DNA of 52,453 nucleotides from positions 1-52,453 of the forward strand of contig CAKPLT010000013.1 of NCBI GenBank assembly GCA_934167755.1, read 5' to 3'. A program made the position numbers and the translations under genes. Source of the DNA: an uncultured Clostridia bacterium (GTDB lineage: Bacteria > Bacillota > Clostridia > TANB77 > CAG-508). The notes below the pieces were generated by a model, which was given only the letters and a program-made list of their open reading frames with translations, searched no databases and was not told where the DNA came from. How positions within the stretch are numbered: the first letter of the stretch is position 1; each line of letters begins with the position of its first letter. Below, in pieces: positions 32,878-41,582 of this stretch.

Positions 32878-35274
32878 ATGTTCAATTATATGAATATAGA
32901 TCCAACTGAATTTGAAGAAATATGTCATGAAATATTAGAAAAAATAACAAATCAAAGTTTTAGAGTATTTGGAAAAGGAACAGATGGCGGAATAGACATA
33001 CAATCAAATGAAAATGAAAAAATAATAGGGCAAGTAAAATTATATAGAAACAGTACACAATCTATTACAGTTTATAATATAAAAAATGAATTTAATAGAA
33101 TAAAAGATAAAGGAATAGAACAATATTATTTATTTATAGGAAGAGAATTATCTCCTGAAAATATACAAGAAATATATGATACATTTAAAAATTATATGAA
33201 AAGCAAAGAAAATATATACACTATAAAAGAAATAGATGAACTCTTACAAAAAGAAGAATTTCAAGACATAGTAAAAAATCATGTAAAACTATGGCTAAGT
33301 TCTACAAATATATTAGAATTAATTGCAAACAGAAATGTTTTTTTTGACTGTGATATTTTATTTTATGATATAGAAAAAGAATTAAAATTATTTGTTCAAA
33401 CAGATATATTCAATGAATGTAAATCAATTTTAGAAGAAAAAAGAAATTTGTTAATTTTAGGAACTCCTGGAATTGGAAAAACAACAACTTCAAAAATGTT
33501 AATACTGTATTTTGCGCAAAAGGGTTATATTGTAAGATATACAGATGCATATAATTTGAATGAATTAAAATCAGCTATTTCATTAGATTATGATAAAAAA
33601 GAATTTATATTTTTAGATGACTGTTTAGGACAAAGTTATTTAGAGTTACATGAAAAGAATGAAAATGATTTAATTCGATTTATAAAATATGTACATAATA
33701 ATCCAAATAAAATGTTATTATTAAATTCAAGAATTACAGTATTTAAAGAAGCAACTCAAAGAAAGGTTGACCTGGAGAAAAGTGTTAGAAATAAAGATTT
33801 TTATATTCAAGAGATTAATATAGAAAATCTGTCAAAATTAGAAAAAGCAAAAATATTGTATAGTCACTTGCAAAACAAAAATGTTCCAGAAAAATATAAA
33901 AATCAAATAATTAAAAATAGAAACTATATGAAAATTATTGAAAATCCAAGTTATAATCCAAGAATAATAGACTATATGACAGAGGAAAATAGATATTCTA
34001 AAATTGAACCTAATGAATATGTGGAAGAAATATTAAAAGCATTTACAAAATCAGAATATGTGTGGGAAGATGAATTTAAATATAGAATAGACAAACAAGA
34101 TAGAATATTTTTATATACTTTATATTCAATATCCTCACACATTGTTGATGAAGATATATTAAAACAAGCATTTTTTAAAAGGATGAAAATTGAAAATGTA
34201 GATACAACAATGTCTGTATATGAAGATACATTAAAAAGATTAAATGAGTCATTTATAAAAATTATTATGATAAATGATTCAAGATATATTTCAGTGGTTA
34301 ATCCAAGTGTAAATGATTTTTTAAGAAATAAATTAAAGGAAAATTTAATTGAAAAAGAAAAAATGAAAGATTCAATAATGGTTATTGAACAATGTAACAG
34401 AGTTATTGAAAATAAAATAGATAAAGAGATGTTTATTAAAGAAAAATTAAGAAGCGGAGAATTTTTACAATTTCTTACTAATGAATATAATTCTATAAAT
34501 GATTTATATTTGCCGTATATTGTAGGATGTGATATGGTAAACAAAATAGAATTTGGCGATGTAATTCAAGCTATAGAAGACTTACAAGGAGGATATGAAG
34601 TCCTTGACGATTATATTACAAGCAGTACAATTATAGTGGATTTATATAGGTGTCACAAATATACAGATAGAATAGAAGACTTTTTTAAAGAGGGATGTAA
34701 TATAACTTATGTATTGAAGGGTATGGACATAGAAGACCAAATAGAAATGCTTGGATTAATTAATAATATTGATGCTAAATATATTTCAAATAAAGATGTT
34801 GTAGTAAAATTCGTAGAAGAAAGTTTAAAAGAAGAAATTAGGCATTTTTCGGAAGAAGAACTTGAAATGAATGTTGGACTTGATGATATAGTTGCATCAG
34901 AAATAGAGGATTTGAAAATAGAATATGAGGATGATGAAGTAGATATACAGGACATAAAATTATTTAAAGAAAATATTCAAAAAAGAGTTATAAAATCTTT
35001 TAAGAGTGCATGCTCAAATTACATAGAAGAATCAATTAGTAGCTTTTATAATGAACTACCGGATTTTATATTTGATAATATGGAATGGATTGATGTGGAG
35101 CCTTACATAGATAACTATATGATAGAAAAATTGGCTAAAAAATATATAGAGTTAGTTTATTATACGCCAGAACAGGATTATAGATATTATAAGAAATATA
35201 TATATGATGGACATTTGTTGAATAATTCTGATAATGAAGAAAATCAAAAAATTTATAATATGTTTGGCACATAA
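32878..35274 (+). CDS. Mrr-type nuclease fused to a STAND NTPase (nSTAND3-like); candidate antiphage protein
   Basis: 798 residues from ATG 32878, behind TAGGAGAAAG; an upstream ATG at 32833 has no site. The N-terminal restriction-endonuclease-like domain (about 1-120) has FEEICHEIL, GTDGGIDIQS and GQVKLY, that is, Asp then Gln-x-Lys catalytic residues of the Mrr fold. A P-loop NTPase follows: Walker A LGTPGIGKTTTS (about 210-221), Walker B EFIFLDDCLG, LNSRITVF as sensor. The C-terminal half is helical and likely senses the trigger. Nuclease-STAND fusions of this build are single-gene antiphage sensors in other bacteria. It stands alone between housekeeping genes. Activity against phage is inference. 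Confidence 0.82.
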   Translation: MFNYMNIDPTEFEEICHEILEKITNQSFRVFGKGTDGGIDIQSNENEKIIGQVKLYRNSTQSITVYNIKNEFNRIKDKGIEQYYLFIGRELSPENIQEIYDTFKNYMKSKENIYTIKEIDELLQKEEFQDIVKNHVKLWLSSTNILELIANRNVFFDCDILFYDIEKELKLFVQTDIFNECKSILEEKRNLLILGTPGIGKTTTSKMLILYFAQKGYIVRYTDAYNLNELKSAISLDYDKKEFIFLDDCLGQSYLELHEKNENDLIRFIKYVHNNPNKMLLLNSRITVFKEATQRKVDLEKSVRNKDFYIQEINIENLSKLEKAKILYSHLQNKNVPEKYKNQIIKNRNYMKIIENPSYNPRIIDYMTEENRYSKIEPNEYVEEILKAFTKSEYVWEDEFKYRIDKQDRIFLYTLYSISSHIVDEDILKQAFFKRMKIENVDTTMSVYEDTLKRLNESFIKIIMINDSRYISVVNPSVNDFLRNKLKENLIEKEKMKDSIMVIEQCNRVIENKIDKEMFIKEKLRSGEFLQFLTNEYNSINDLYLPYIVGCDMVNKIEFGDVIQAIEDLQGGYEVLDDYITSSTIIVDLYRCHKYTDRIEDFFKEGCNITYVLKGMDIEDQIEMLGLINNIDAKYISNKDVVVKFVEESLKEEIRHFSEEELEMNVGLDDIVASEIEDLKIEYEDDEVDIQDIKLFKENIQKRVIKSFKSACSNYIEESISSFYNELPDFIFDNMEWIDVEPYIDNYMIEKLAKKYIELVYYTPEQDYRYYKKYIYDGHLLNNSDNEENQKIYNMFGT

Positions 35275-35471
35275 AAATAATAATAATGAAAATTAATAGA
35301 AGAAATAATGCAAACTGTTAAAATTAAGAGATAATTTAATGATACAAAAAGTAATTTATAAAAAAAGACTACACAAATAAGAAATAATGTGATACAATAA
35401 AAGACGAAAATTATAAGATAAAGGATAGAAACCTTGAAAATACAATAAAAAACAAAGAGGAGGAGAGAGAT

Positions 35472-36197
35472 ATGTCAGGACATAGCAAATGGCACAATAT
35501 ACAAGCAAAAAAAGGGAAAGCAGATGCAGCAAGAGGGAAAGTATTTACAAAATTAGGTAGAGAATTATTAATAGCAGTAAAACAAGGTGGACCAGATCCA
35601 GCTGGAAACTCAAAATTAAAAGATGTAATAGCAAAATGCAAAGCAGCTAATATGCCAAATGATACAATAAATAATGCAATAAAAAAAGCATCAGGAGAAG
35701 GAAACTCTGCAAACTACGAAGAAGTAGTATATGAAGGATATGGACCAAACGGAGTTGCAGTAATAGTAAATGCAAATACAGACAATAGAAATAGAACAGC
35801 AGCAGATGTAAGACATGTATTTGATAAAGCTGGTGGAAATTTAGGAACAACTGGTTGTGTATCATATATGTTTAATAAAAAAGGAGTAATAGTAATAGAA
35901 AAAGCATCAACAACTATGGATGAAGAAGAATTAATGATGCTAGCACTAGATGCAGGAGCAGAAGACTTTGATTCATCAGAAGAGGTATATGAAATAACAA
36001 CAGAACCATCAAGTTTTTCAGATGTAAGAGAAAAACTTGAAGAAGCAGATTTAACATTCTTAGAAGCAGAAATTCAAATGATACCAACAACAACAGTTGC
36101 ATTAGATGAAGCTGGTCAAGAAAAAATGGAAAGATTAATTGATAAACTTGAAGAACTAGATGATGTTATGGATGTATACCACAATTGGGAAGAATAA
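35472..36197 (+). CDS. yebC: YebC/TACO1-family regulatory protein
   Basis: 241 residues. MSGHSKWHNIQAKKGKADAA is the family's N-terminus, with GGPDPAGNSKL, YEGYGPNGVAVIV and GCVSYMFNKKG further on. The family was first described as DNA-binding transcription regulators; its mitochondrial member and recent bacterial work point to a role in relieving ribosome stalling. The ATG follows AGAGGAGGAGAGA. Single-gene unit with a terminator behind it, in the usual proximity to sporulation or recombination genes. Confidence 0.95.
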   Translation: MSGHSKWHNIQAKKGKADAARGKVFTKLGRELLIAVKQGGPDPAGNSKLKDVIAKCKAANMPNDTINNAIKKASGEGNSANYEEVVYEGYGPNGVAVIVNANTDNRNRTAADVRHVFDKAGGNLGTTGCVSYMFNKKGVIVIEKASTTMDEEELMMLALDAGAEDFDSSEEVYEITTEPSSFSDVREKLEEADLTFLEAEIQMIPTTTVALDEAGQEKMERLIDKLEELDDVMDVYHNWEE

Positions 36198-36215
36198 AAA
36201 TAGTTCTAAAACTAA

Positions 36216-36252
36216 TAAAAAGAGCATATATATATAATATATGTTCTTTTTA
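36216..36252 (+). terminator. Terminator of yebC
   Basis: AAAAGAGCATATAT pairs with ATATATGTTCTTTT (to 36250), continuing into TTAT. Confidence 0.8.
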
Positions 36253-36303
36253 TGTGCTAAAAATTTAAAAATGTATAAGTAGATACATATTAAGGAGACT
36301 AAT

Positions 36304-37245
36304 ATGACAGGTTTAGAAACTGTATTAGAATATTTACCATTATCTATTAGGGAAATTATGTACCCGGTCCCAAATTACCACAAAGATGAAATTACGTACC
36401 CGGTCCCCAATGACCTGGTCCCAAATTATCAAATTGAAGAAATAAGACTTAGAAGTAACAAACCGCTCGCATTAAAAATAGGACAAGAAGTCCAACTAAT
36501 GGAGCATATTGTAAGTCAGCAAGAATTATTGCAATCATTTGAAAAAGTATGTGAAAGTTCAGTTTATTCATATAGAAGGCAAATATGTGATGGATATATA
36601 ACAATTAGAGGTGGAAACAGAGTTGGAATAGTTGGTAGTGCAGTAATAGATAATGGACAAATTATAAATATAAATTACATATCAAGTTTGAATTTTAGAA
36701 TTGCAAGACAACAAATAGGATGTAGTAACAAGATAATAGAAGATATAATAGATTTAGAAAATAATAGTGTTTATAATACATTAATTGTTTCACCACCAGG
36801 ATGTGGAAAAACTACCTTATTAAGAGATATAGTTAGAAATATAAGTAATGGTATTAAAGTCATAGGTTTTACTGGCAAAACTGTTGGAGTTGTTGATGAA
36901 AGAGGTGAAATTGCTGCTATGTATAAAGGAATACCACAAAATGATATTGGAATTAGAACAGATGTGATTGATAATATGCCTAAGCCAGAGGCAATGAGAA
37001 TGTTGGTGCGTTCTATGTCACCAGATGTTATTGTTTGTGATGAGATTGGAAGTTTAGAAGATATAAATGCAATAGATTATGCAATGTGTTCAGGGGTTAA
37101 AGGAATTTTTACTGCGCATGGAAAAGATATTGACGAAATAAAAAGAAATCCAGAACTTTCTAATCTTTTGGATAAACATATATTTGAAAGAGTAATTTTA
37201 TTAAATCCAAAGAAAAGAGGAGATGCTGAATGTTATTATCTGTAA
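36304..37245 (+). CDS. spoIIIAA: SpoIIIAA, engulfment-channel ATPase, with an in-frame repeat insertion
   Basis: 313 residues; ATG at 36304 behind AAGGAGAC. A secretion-type ATPase of the SpoIIIA-SpoIIQ channel between mother cell and forespore: Walker A in SPPGCGKTTLLRD, Walker B in DVIVCDEIGSLED, and IEEIRLRSNKPLALKIG near the N-terminus. Oddity: between residues about 19 and 42 the protein reads YPVPNYHKDEITYPVPNDLV, encoded by two copies of the GTACCCGGTCCC palindromic repeat (36354-36429) inserted in frame between LSIREIM and QIEEIRLR. The catalytic part is intact, so it is probably functional. The stop overlaps the spoIIIAB start. Mother-cell sigma-E expression is expected from the family. 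Confidence 0.93.
   Translation: MTGLETVLEYLPLSIREIMYPVPNYHKDEITYPVPNDLVPNYQIEEIRLRSNKPLALKIGQEVQLMEHIVSQQELLQSFEKVCESSVYSYRRQICDGYITIRGGNRVGIVGSAVIDNGQIININYISSLNFRIARQQIGCSNKIIEDIIDLENNSVYNTLIVSPPGCGKTTLLRDIVRNISNGIKVIGFTGKTVGVVDERGEIAAMYKGIPQNDIGIRTDVIDNMPKPEAMRMLVRSMSPDVIVCDEIGSLEDINAIDYAMCSGVKGIFTAHGKDIDEIKRNPELSNLLDKHIFERVILLNPKKRGDAECYYL
36354..36429 (+). repeat. GTACCCGGTCCC repeat units inside the spoIIIAA coding sequence
   Basis: ATTATGTACCCGGTCCCAAA (from 36356), ATTACGTACCCGGTCCCCAA (from 36391) and GACCTGGTCCCAAATTA (36412-36428) match the arms and spacer of the repeat at 40099-40161. They stay in frame and free of stop codons. Confidence 0.85.
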
Positions 37246-37754
37246 TGCAAGTGGTTAAATACATATTGTTGATTTTTATATTTGGACTATCAACAGGAAT
37301 GGGGATGCTTATTTCTAAAAGCTATGAAAATAGAGTACAGGAATTAAAAGAATTTAAAAATATTTTAAATATTATGAAAACAAAAATAAAATTTACATAT
37401 GAGCCATTGGCAGAAATTTTTAAACAAATATCAAAAGATAATGAAACTGAAATAGAAAAAATTTTTGGACAGATGGCAAATCAAATTACATATTATCATA
37501 CAAAAGATGTATGGGAGAACTGCATACAAAATTCTGATATAAGCATAAAACAAGAAGATAAAGAGGTTTTAAAAAAATTAGGCAAATTACTTGGACAAAC
37601 AGATGTGGAAGGGCAAATTAGCGAGATTGAAATGACTCAAAATTTTTTAGATATTCAAATTGAACAAGCTGAAGAGGAAAAGAAGAAAAATCAAAAAATG
37701 TATAAAACATTAGGAGTAGTAGCAGGTCTAGTATTTGTTATTATATTATTTTAA
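37230..37754 (+). CDS. spoIIIAB: SpoIIIAB, stage III sporulation membrane protein
   Basis: 174 residues; N-terminal membrane helix (about 8-27, YILLIFIFGLSTGMGMLISK), a helical soluble part (ELKEFKNILNIMKTKIKFTYEPLAEIF) and a C-terminal helix (LGVVAGLVFVIILF). This GspF-like fold is typical of SpoIIIAB, which couples the SpoIIIAA ATPase to the channel. Its start overlaps the end of spoIIIAA by 16 nt, with AGAGGAG inside the upstream gene. Confidence 0.9.
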   Translation: MLLSVMQVVKYILLIFIFGLSTGMGMLISKSYENRVQELKEFKNILNIMKTKIKFTYEPLAEIFKQISKDNETEIEKIFGQMANQITYYHTKDVWENCIQNSDISIKQEDKEVLKKLGKLLGQTDVEGQISEIEMTQNFLDIQIEQAEEEKKKNQKMYKTLGVVAGLVFVIILF

Positions 37755-37789
37755 TATAGGTTTATCTTAGAAAAGAAAGGAATAAAGGG

Positions 37790-37984
37790 ATGGATATAAA
37801 TTTGTTATTTAAAATAGCAGCTATTGGAATATTAGTAGCTGTTTTGCATCAAGTTCTTGTAAGAGCAGGAAGAGAGGATCAAGCAATGATGACAACACTT
37901 GCAGGACTTGTTATAGTATTATCAATGGTAATTAAAGAAATAAGTTCACTGTTTCAGACTGTTAGAACTTTATTTGATTTATAA
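37790..37984 (+). CDS. spoIIIAC: SpoIIIAC
   Basis: 64 residues, two membrane helices (LLFKIAAIGILVAVLHQVL and MMTTLAGLVIVLSMVI) joined by the basic loop VRAGREDQA, the standard SpoIIIAC layout. Membrane component of the SpoIIIA channel in the mother-cell engulfing membrane. 35 nt after spoIIIAB. Confidence 0.93.
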   Translation: MDINLLFKIAAIGILVAVLHQVLVRAGREDQAMMTTLAGLVIVLSMVIKEISSLFQTVRTLFDL

Positions 37985-38020
37985 ATGTTCTTCATTTCCA
38001 AAATATCTTAGGAGAAGGGA

Positions 38021-38419
38021 ATGAGAAAAATGGAAGAAATAATAAAAATAATTGGAATAGGCTTAATTGCATTAGTTGTCATTATAATTTTAAAACAATA
38101 CAGACCAGAATTTACAATATATGTTTCTATAATTGCAGGCATATTAATTTTAGCTTTTATAATGGAGAAATTTACAGGAATTATTAATTTATTAAAATCA
38201 ATTTCGGACAAGACATATATTAATAAACAATTTCTTGGAATATTACTAAAAATAACAGGAATAGCAATTATTACAGAATTTGCTGTTAGCATTTGTTCAG
38301 ATGCTGGCGAAAAAGCTATAGCAAGTAAAATTGAGATAGGAAGTAAAGTAATTATTATTGCAATGTCGATTCCAATAATTTCAAGTTTATTGGAATTAAT
38401 TGTAGAGATTTTACCTTAG
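38021..38419 (+). CDS. spoIIIAD: SpoIIIAD
   Basis: 132 residues; ATG at 38021 is 6 nt after AGGAG. Four membrane helices; IIKIIGIGLIALVVIIILKQYRPEF resembles a SpoIIIAC-like unit extended by two helices, and AVSICSDAGEKAIASKIEIGSKV is the conserved family loop. Membrane part of the SpoIIIA complex, located between AC and AE as usual. Confidence 0.92.
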   Translation: MRKMEEIIKIIGIGLIALVVIIILKQYRPEFTIYVSIIAGILILAFIMEKFTGIINLLKSISDKTYINKQFLGILLKITGIAIITEFAVSICSDAGEKAIASKIEIGSKVIIIAMSIPIISSLLELIVEILP

Positions 38420-38439
38420 TCTTAAAGGAAAGGATTAGT

Positions 38440-39588
38440 ATGAAAAAAATAATTTTAATATTTATCCTAGTACTAATAATATTAATGCTTCCAACCCAAG
38501 TATTTGCTGAAAATGAAGAAATAATGACATCAACACAAGAAAAATTTAATATAAACAGTTTTTTAAAAGATGCAAAAGAATATACTGGAGATTTTTTCGA
38601 AGATGTAAGTATAACAGATATGTTTAATGAAGCGGTACAAGGAAAAATTAATAATCAAACAATATATAAAAAAGTCCTTAAACTTTTAGGACAAGAAGTA
38701 ACTTCAAGCTTAAAAGTTTTAATAAGTATTTTAGTAATTATAGTAATACATGGAATATTAAAATCAATAACAGATAGTTTAGAAAATAACAATGTATCTC
38801 AAATAATTTATTTTGTCCAATATATATTAATAGTCACATTAATAATGTCAAATTTTACAGAAATAATAAAATTAGTACAAGAAGCTGCAAATAATTTAGT
38901 AGGATTTATCAATGTACTTATACCATTACTTTTAACTTTAATGGTATATACAGGTAGTATTACAACAGGTACAGTATTAGAGCCAATCATATTATTTATC
39001 AGTAATTTTACAGGAAATATAATTGCAAATGTATTAATACCAGTAGTTTTAATTATAGTAGTATTTTCAATAATATCAAAAATTTCAGAAAGAATCCAAA
39101 TTGAAAAAATATCAAAATTCCTAAAATTGAGTGTAGTGTGGTTTCTTGGAATTGTTTTAACTGTATTTGTAGGAGTAGTATCTTTAGAAGGAACGCTAAG
39201 TAGTAGTGTTGATGGAATTACTGCAAAAACTGCAAAAGCAGCTGTATCAAGCGTAATTCCTGTAGTTGGAAAAGTGCTGGGAGATGTTGTTGATAGTGTA
39301 CTAGGATGTGGAGTAATTTTAAAAAATGCTGTTGGTTTTATAGGTGTTATAGTAATAATAGGAATATGTATAATGCCAATCATAAAAATAGGAACATTAA
39401 GTATTATATATAGTTTAGCATCTGCTGTAGTACAACCTGTTGCAGATGAAAAAATAGTTAAACTGTTAGACGAAATGAGTGGAGTATTTAAATTGTTACT
39501 GGCTATTTTATGCAGTCTATCAGTAATACTTATTATTGGAATAACTATGGTTGTAAAAATTTCAAATAGTGGAATGATGTATAGGTGA
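38440..39588 (+). CDS. spoIIIAE: SpoIIIAE, polytopic channel protein
   Basis: 382 residues with an N-terminal signal-like helix (ILIFILVLIILMLPTQVFA) and about seven further membrane segments. Family blocks are INVLIPLLLTLMVYTGSITT, AAVSSVIPVVGKVLGDVVDS and VGFIGVIVIIGICIMPIIKI. It is related to transporter-like proteins and forms the large membrane subunit of the SpoIIIA channel that supports forespore gene expression. Located 20 nt after AD, 5 nt before AF. Confidence 0.93.
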   Translation: MKKIILIFILVLIILMLPTQVFAENEEIMTSTQEKFNINSFLKDAKEYTGDFFEDVSITDMFNEAVQGKINNQTIYKKVLKLLGQEVTSSLKVLISILVIIVIHGILKSITDSLENNNVSQIIYFVQYILIVTLIMSNFTEIIKLVQEAANNLVGFINVLIPLLLTLMVYTGSITTGTVLEPIILFISNFTGNIIANVLIPVVLIIVVFSIISKISERIQIEKISKFLKLSVVWFLGIVLTVFVGVVSLEGTLSSSVDGITAKTAKAAVSSVIPVVGKVLGDVVDSVLGCGVILKNAVGFIGVIVIIGICIMPIIKIGTLSIIYSLASAVVQPVADEKIVKLLDEMSGVFKLLLAILCSLSVILIIGITMVVKISNSGMMYR

Positions 39589-39593
39589 TGTAA

Positions 39594-40091
39594 ATGATTG
39601 AATTTATTAGTTCTTGGGCAGAACAAATTGTGTTAGCAGTTATAGTTGCAACAATTATAGAATTGATTTTGCCCAAAAACAAAAATAGAAAATACATACA
39701 GATGGTTATAGGAGTATATGTGTTATTTAATATAATTTCTCCGATTATTAAGAATAAAGAAAATATTTCTGTTGAAGAATATAATATAGACAAATATCAA
39801 ACGAAATCTCAATATGAAGTAGACCAATCTTCAATGGATGAAAGAATTGAAAAAATTTATTTAGATGAATTGAAAAATAATGTGATTTCGAAATTTAAAG
39901 AGGCAGGTTTTTCAGTTGAAAAATGTGTGGTAGATGCAGAACTAGATACAACAAAGAAAAATGCTGGAATATATGAAATTAACATTAGGATTAAGGGACC
40001 AGTTGATGAAGGCCAACTTGATAAAACAACAAAAATGCTTGCGGAAGAATATGAGATTGAAGAAAATAAAATTAAGGTGAGCGTAAAATAA
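39594..40091 (+). CDS. spoIIIAF: SpoIIIAF
   Basis: 165 residues; two N-terminal membrane helices (SSWAEQIVLAVIVATIIELILP; IQMVIGVYVLFNIISPII) with the conserved IELILPKN, then a ring-building alpha/beta domain (GAxxVxVxI-like VEKCVVDAELD ... IYEINIRIKG). Part of the SpoIIIA channel. It starts 5 nt after AE. A palindromic repeat separates it from AG. Confidence 0.92.
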   Translation: MIEFISSWAEQIVLAVIVATIIELILPKNKNRKYIQMVIGVYVLFNIISPIIKNKENISVEEYNIDKYQTKSQYEVDQSSMDERIEKIYLDELKNNVISKFKEAGFSVEKCVVDAELDTTKKNAGIYEINIRIKGPVDEGQLDKTTKMLAEEYEIEENKIKVSVK

Positions 40092-40098
40092 AAAAAGG

Positions 40099-40161
40099 GG
40101 TAAATTTGGGACCGGGTACATAATTGACCTGGGAAATTATGTACCCGGTCCCAAATTTACC
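40099..40161. repeat. Perfect 27-bp inverted repeat of the GTACCCGGTCCC family
   Basis: GGTAAATTTGGGACCGGGTA... (40099-40125) and 40135-40161 are exact reverse complements around GACCTGGGA. It lies between spoIIIAF and spoIIIAG inside the operon without interrupting a gene. It could attenuate transcription, but no U-tract follows. Confidence 0.9.
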
Positions 40162-40182
40162 TTAGCGAAGAAAGGAGAAGTT

Positions 40183-40878
40183 ATGTTAAAGGATTTTTTT
40201 AAAAAGAATGAAGAAGGAAAGGACAAAAAGAAACAAATTGAGAATATTATTGTATTTATAATAATATTAATAATAACAGTATTAATAATAAATAGTATGT
40301 GGAATAATTCAAGCAGTAAAGGAAGTAAAGAAAAAAATAATGAAACTTCAAAAGTACTTGCGCAAACAACTACTACAAATGCTACAGAACAAAATAATTT
40401 AGAAACAGAATTAGAAGATATATTAGAAAGTATAGATGGTGTTGGAAAAGTAAAAGTACTTATAAAATATTCGGAAAGTAGTAGTGTAGTTGCAATGTAT
40501 AATGAAACAACATCTGAAAGTACTACAAAAGAGAATGATGGAGGAAGTAGTAAAGATGTGAAAGAAACACAAAGTAAAAAAGAGATTGCATATACAGATG
40601 AAGGTGGAGAAAATAAGCCAATTACAGAAAAGGTAGTTATGCCTGTAATAGAAGGAGCGATAATAACTGCACAAGGTGCAAAAGATGCAAGTGTGAAATC
40701 ATCAATATTAAGTGCTGTTGAAGCAATTACAGGACTTGCAGTACATAAAATTCAAGTTTTTGAAATGCGGTTCAAAATAGTGGGAGGTGAGAAAATTGAA
40801 AATGAAAAAAGGCTCTGTTGTAATTTATGTCTTAGCATTAATGCTTGTAACAGCTGGATATTGGGCATATATATCTAA
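40183..40878 (+). CDS. spoIIIAG: SpoIIIAG, with an unusual extended C-terminus overlapping spoIIIAH
   Basis: 231 residues. One membrane helix near residues 22-42, a Ser/Thr-rich stretch, then the ring-building domain (LEDILESIDGVGKVKVLIKY) and the family ending AVEAITGLAVHKIQVFEM. SpoIIIAG forms a large ring in the intermembrane space. Family members stop within a few residues of this point; here translation continues about 35 residues (ending NACNSWILGIYI, with four Cys) in a second frame of spoIIIAH, overlapping it by 83 nt. This looks like loss of the native stop codon. The tail is probably tolerated but atypical. Confidence 0.9.
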   Translation: MLKDFFKKNEEGKDKKKQIENIIVFIIILIITVLIINSMWNNSSSKGSKEKNNETSKVLAQTTTTNATEQNNLETELEDILESIDGVGKVKVLIKYSESSSVVAMYNETTSESTTKENDGGSSKDVKETQSKKEIAYTDEGGENKPITEKVVMPVIEGAIITAQGAKDASVKSSILSAVEAITGLAVHKIQVFEMRFKIVGGEKIENEKRLCCNLCLSINACNSWILGIYI

Positions 40879-41467
40879 TGAAAGTCAAACATTAGAAACA
40901 GTTAGTGTTGGAAATGAAAATGAAAAGGAGAATACAACCTCAGATGAACATCTTGGCGATGCTACATTAGTAAGTAATAATGAAGTTGTAGACGAAAAAA
41001 ATAGTGAAAATAATACGAATAAATCTGATGGTGAAAAAACTGCTGAGAATGAAAATTCTAACTCACAGGACAATCAAGAAAAGAAACAAGAAACTAAAGA
41101 AACATCAGCTTCAAATAAAGATGACTATTTTCAAGAATCAAAATTGTCAAGAGATACAATGTATTCTCAAACTTTAGAAACATATCAAGGAATTTTAAAT
41201 AATTCTAATGTATCAGAGGAGCAAAAAGCTATTGTTACACAACAGATTACAGATTTAAATAAAGAAAAAAATGCAATAATGATTTGCGAAAATTTGATGT
41301 CTACAAAAGGATTTAACAAATGTGTTATTTTTGTAAATGTTGATAGCATTAGTGTTATTGTTGGTGCTGAAGAACTTAAAGCTGATGAGATTGCTCAGAT
41401 TCAAAATATAATTTCTAGGGAAATGAGTGCTAAGGTTGAAAATATACATATTATGACGAAAGAATAA
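40796..41467 (+). CDS. spoIIIAH: SpoIIIAH, channel subunit that binds SpoIIQ
   Basis: 223 residues. TTG at 40796 is preferred, 8 nt after GGGAGG (40782-40787); ATG at 40802 is an alternative. One membrane helix (about 7-24), a long Glu/Asn-rich linker, and a C-terminal ring-building domain (MICENLMSTKGFNKCVIFVNVDSISVIV) like the YscJ fold. It crosses the intermembrane space to contact forespore SpoIIQ. Last gene of the operon. Confidence 0.93.
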   Translation: MKMKKGSVVIYVLALMLVTAGYWAYISNESQTLETVSVGNENEKENTTSDEHLGDATLVSNNEVVDEKNSENNTNKSDGEKTAENENSNSQDNQEKKQETKETSASNKDDYFQESKLSRDTMYSQTLETYQGILNNSNVSEEQKAIVTQQITDLNKEKNAIMICENLMSTKGFNKCVIFVNVDSISVIVGAEELKADEIAQIQNIISREMSAKVENIHIMTKE

Positions 41468-41478
41468 GTTCCCCGTAG

Positions 41479-41507
41479 TTCCCAGTAGGGACACCCATGT
41501 TTGGTAA
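41479..41507 (+). repeat. Single degenerate unit of the GGGACACTC repeat family
   Basis: TTCCCAGTAGGGACACCCAT ... TTTGGTAA matches the unit TTACCAGTAGGGACACTC...GGTAA with a few changes and is not paired into an inverted repeat here. Confidence 0.65.
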
Positions 41508-41522
41508 CTATTAGTAAAACTC

Positions 41523-41551
41523 TTGATTTTAATTCAATAATGTGATATTCT
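41523..41551 (+). promoter_or_regulatory. Sigma-A promoter of rubrerythrin
   Basis: TTGATT (41523-41528), 17-nt spacer, TATTCT (41546-41551), about 30 nt before the gene. Confidence 0.6.
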
Positions 41552-41582
41552 ACATAAGTAAAAAGAATTAGGAGGTAATATA

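Noticed and set aside
33972..34544. 190-codon minus-strand open frame
   Set aside because: Shadow inside the Mrr-STAND gene; Ser/Ile/Phe-rich with no motifs or start signals.
38808..39626. 272-codon open frame on the minus strand
   Set aside because: It lies wholly within spoIIIAE, has Ile/Thr-rich low-complexity composition and no ribosome binding site; a shadow of the real gene.
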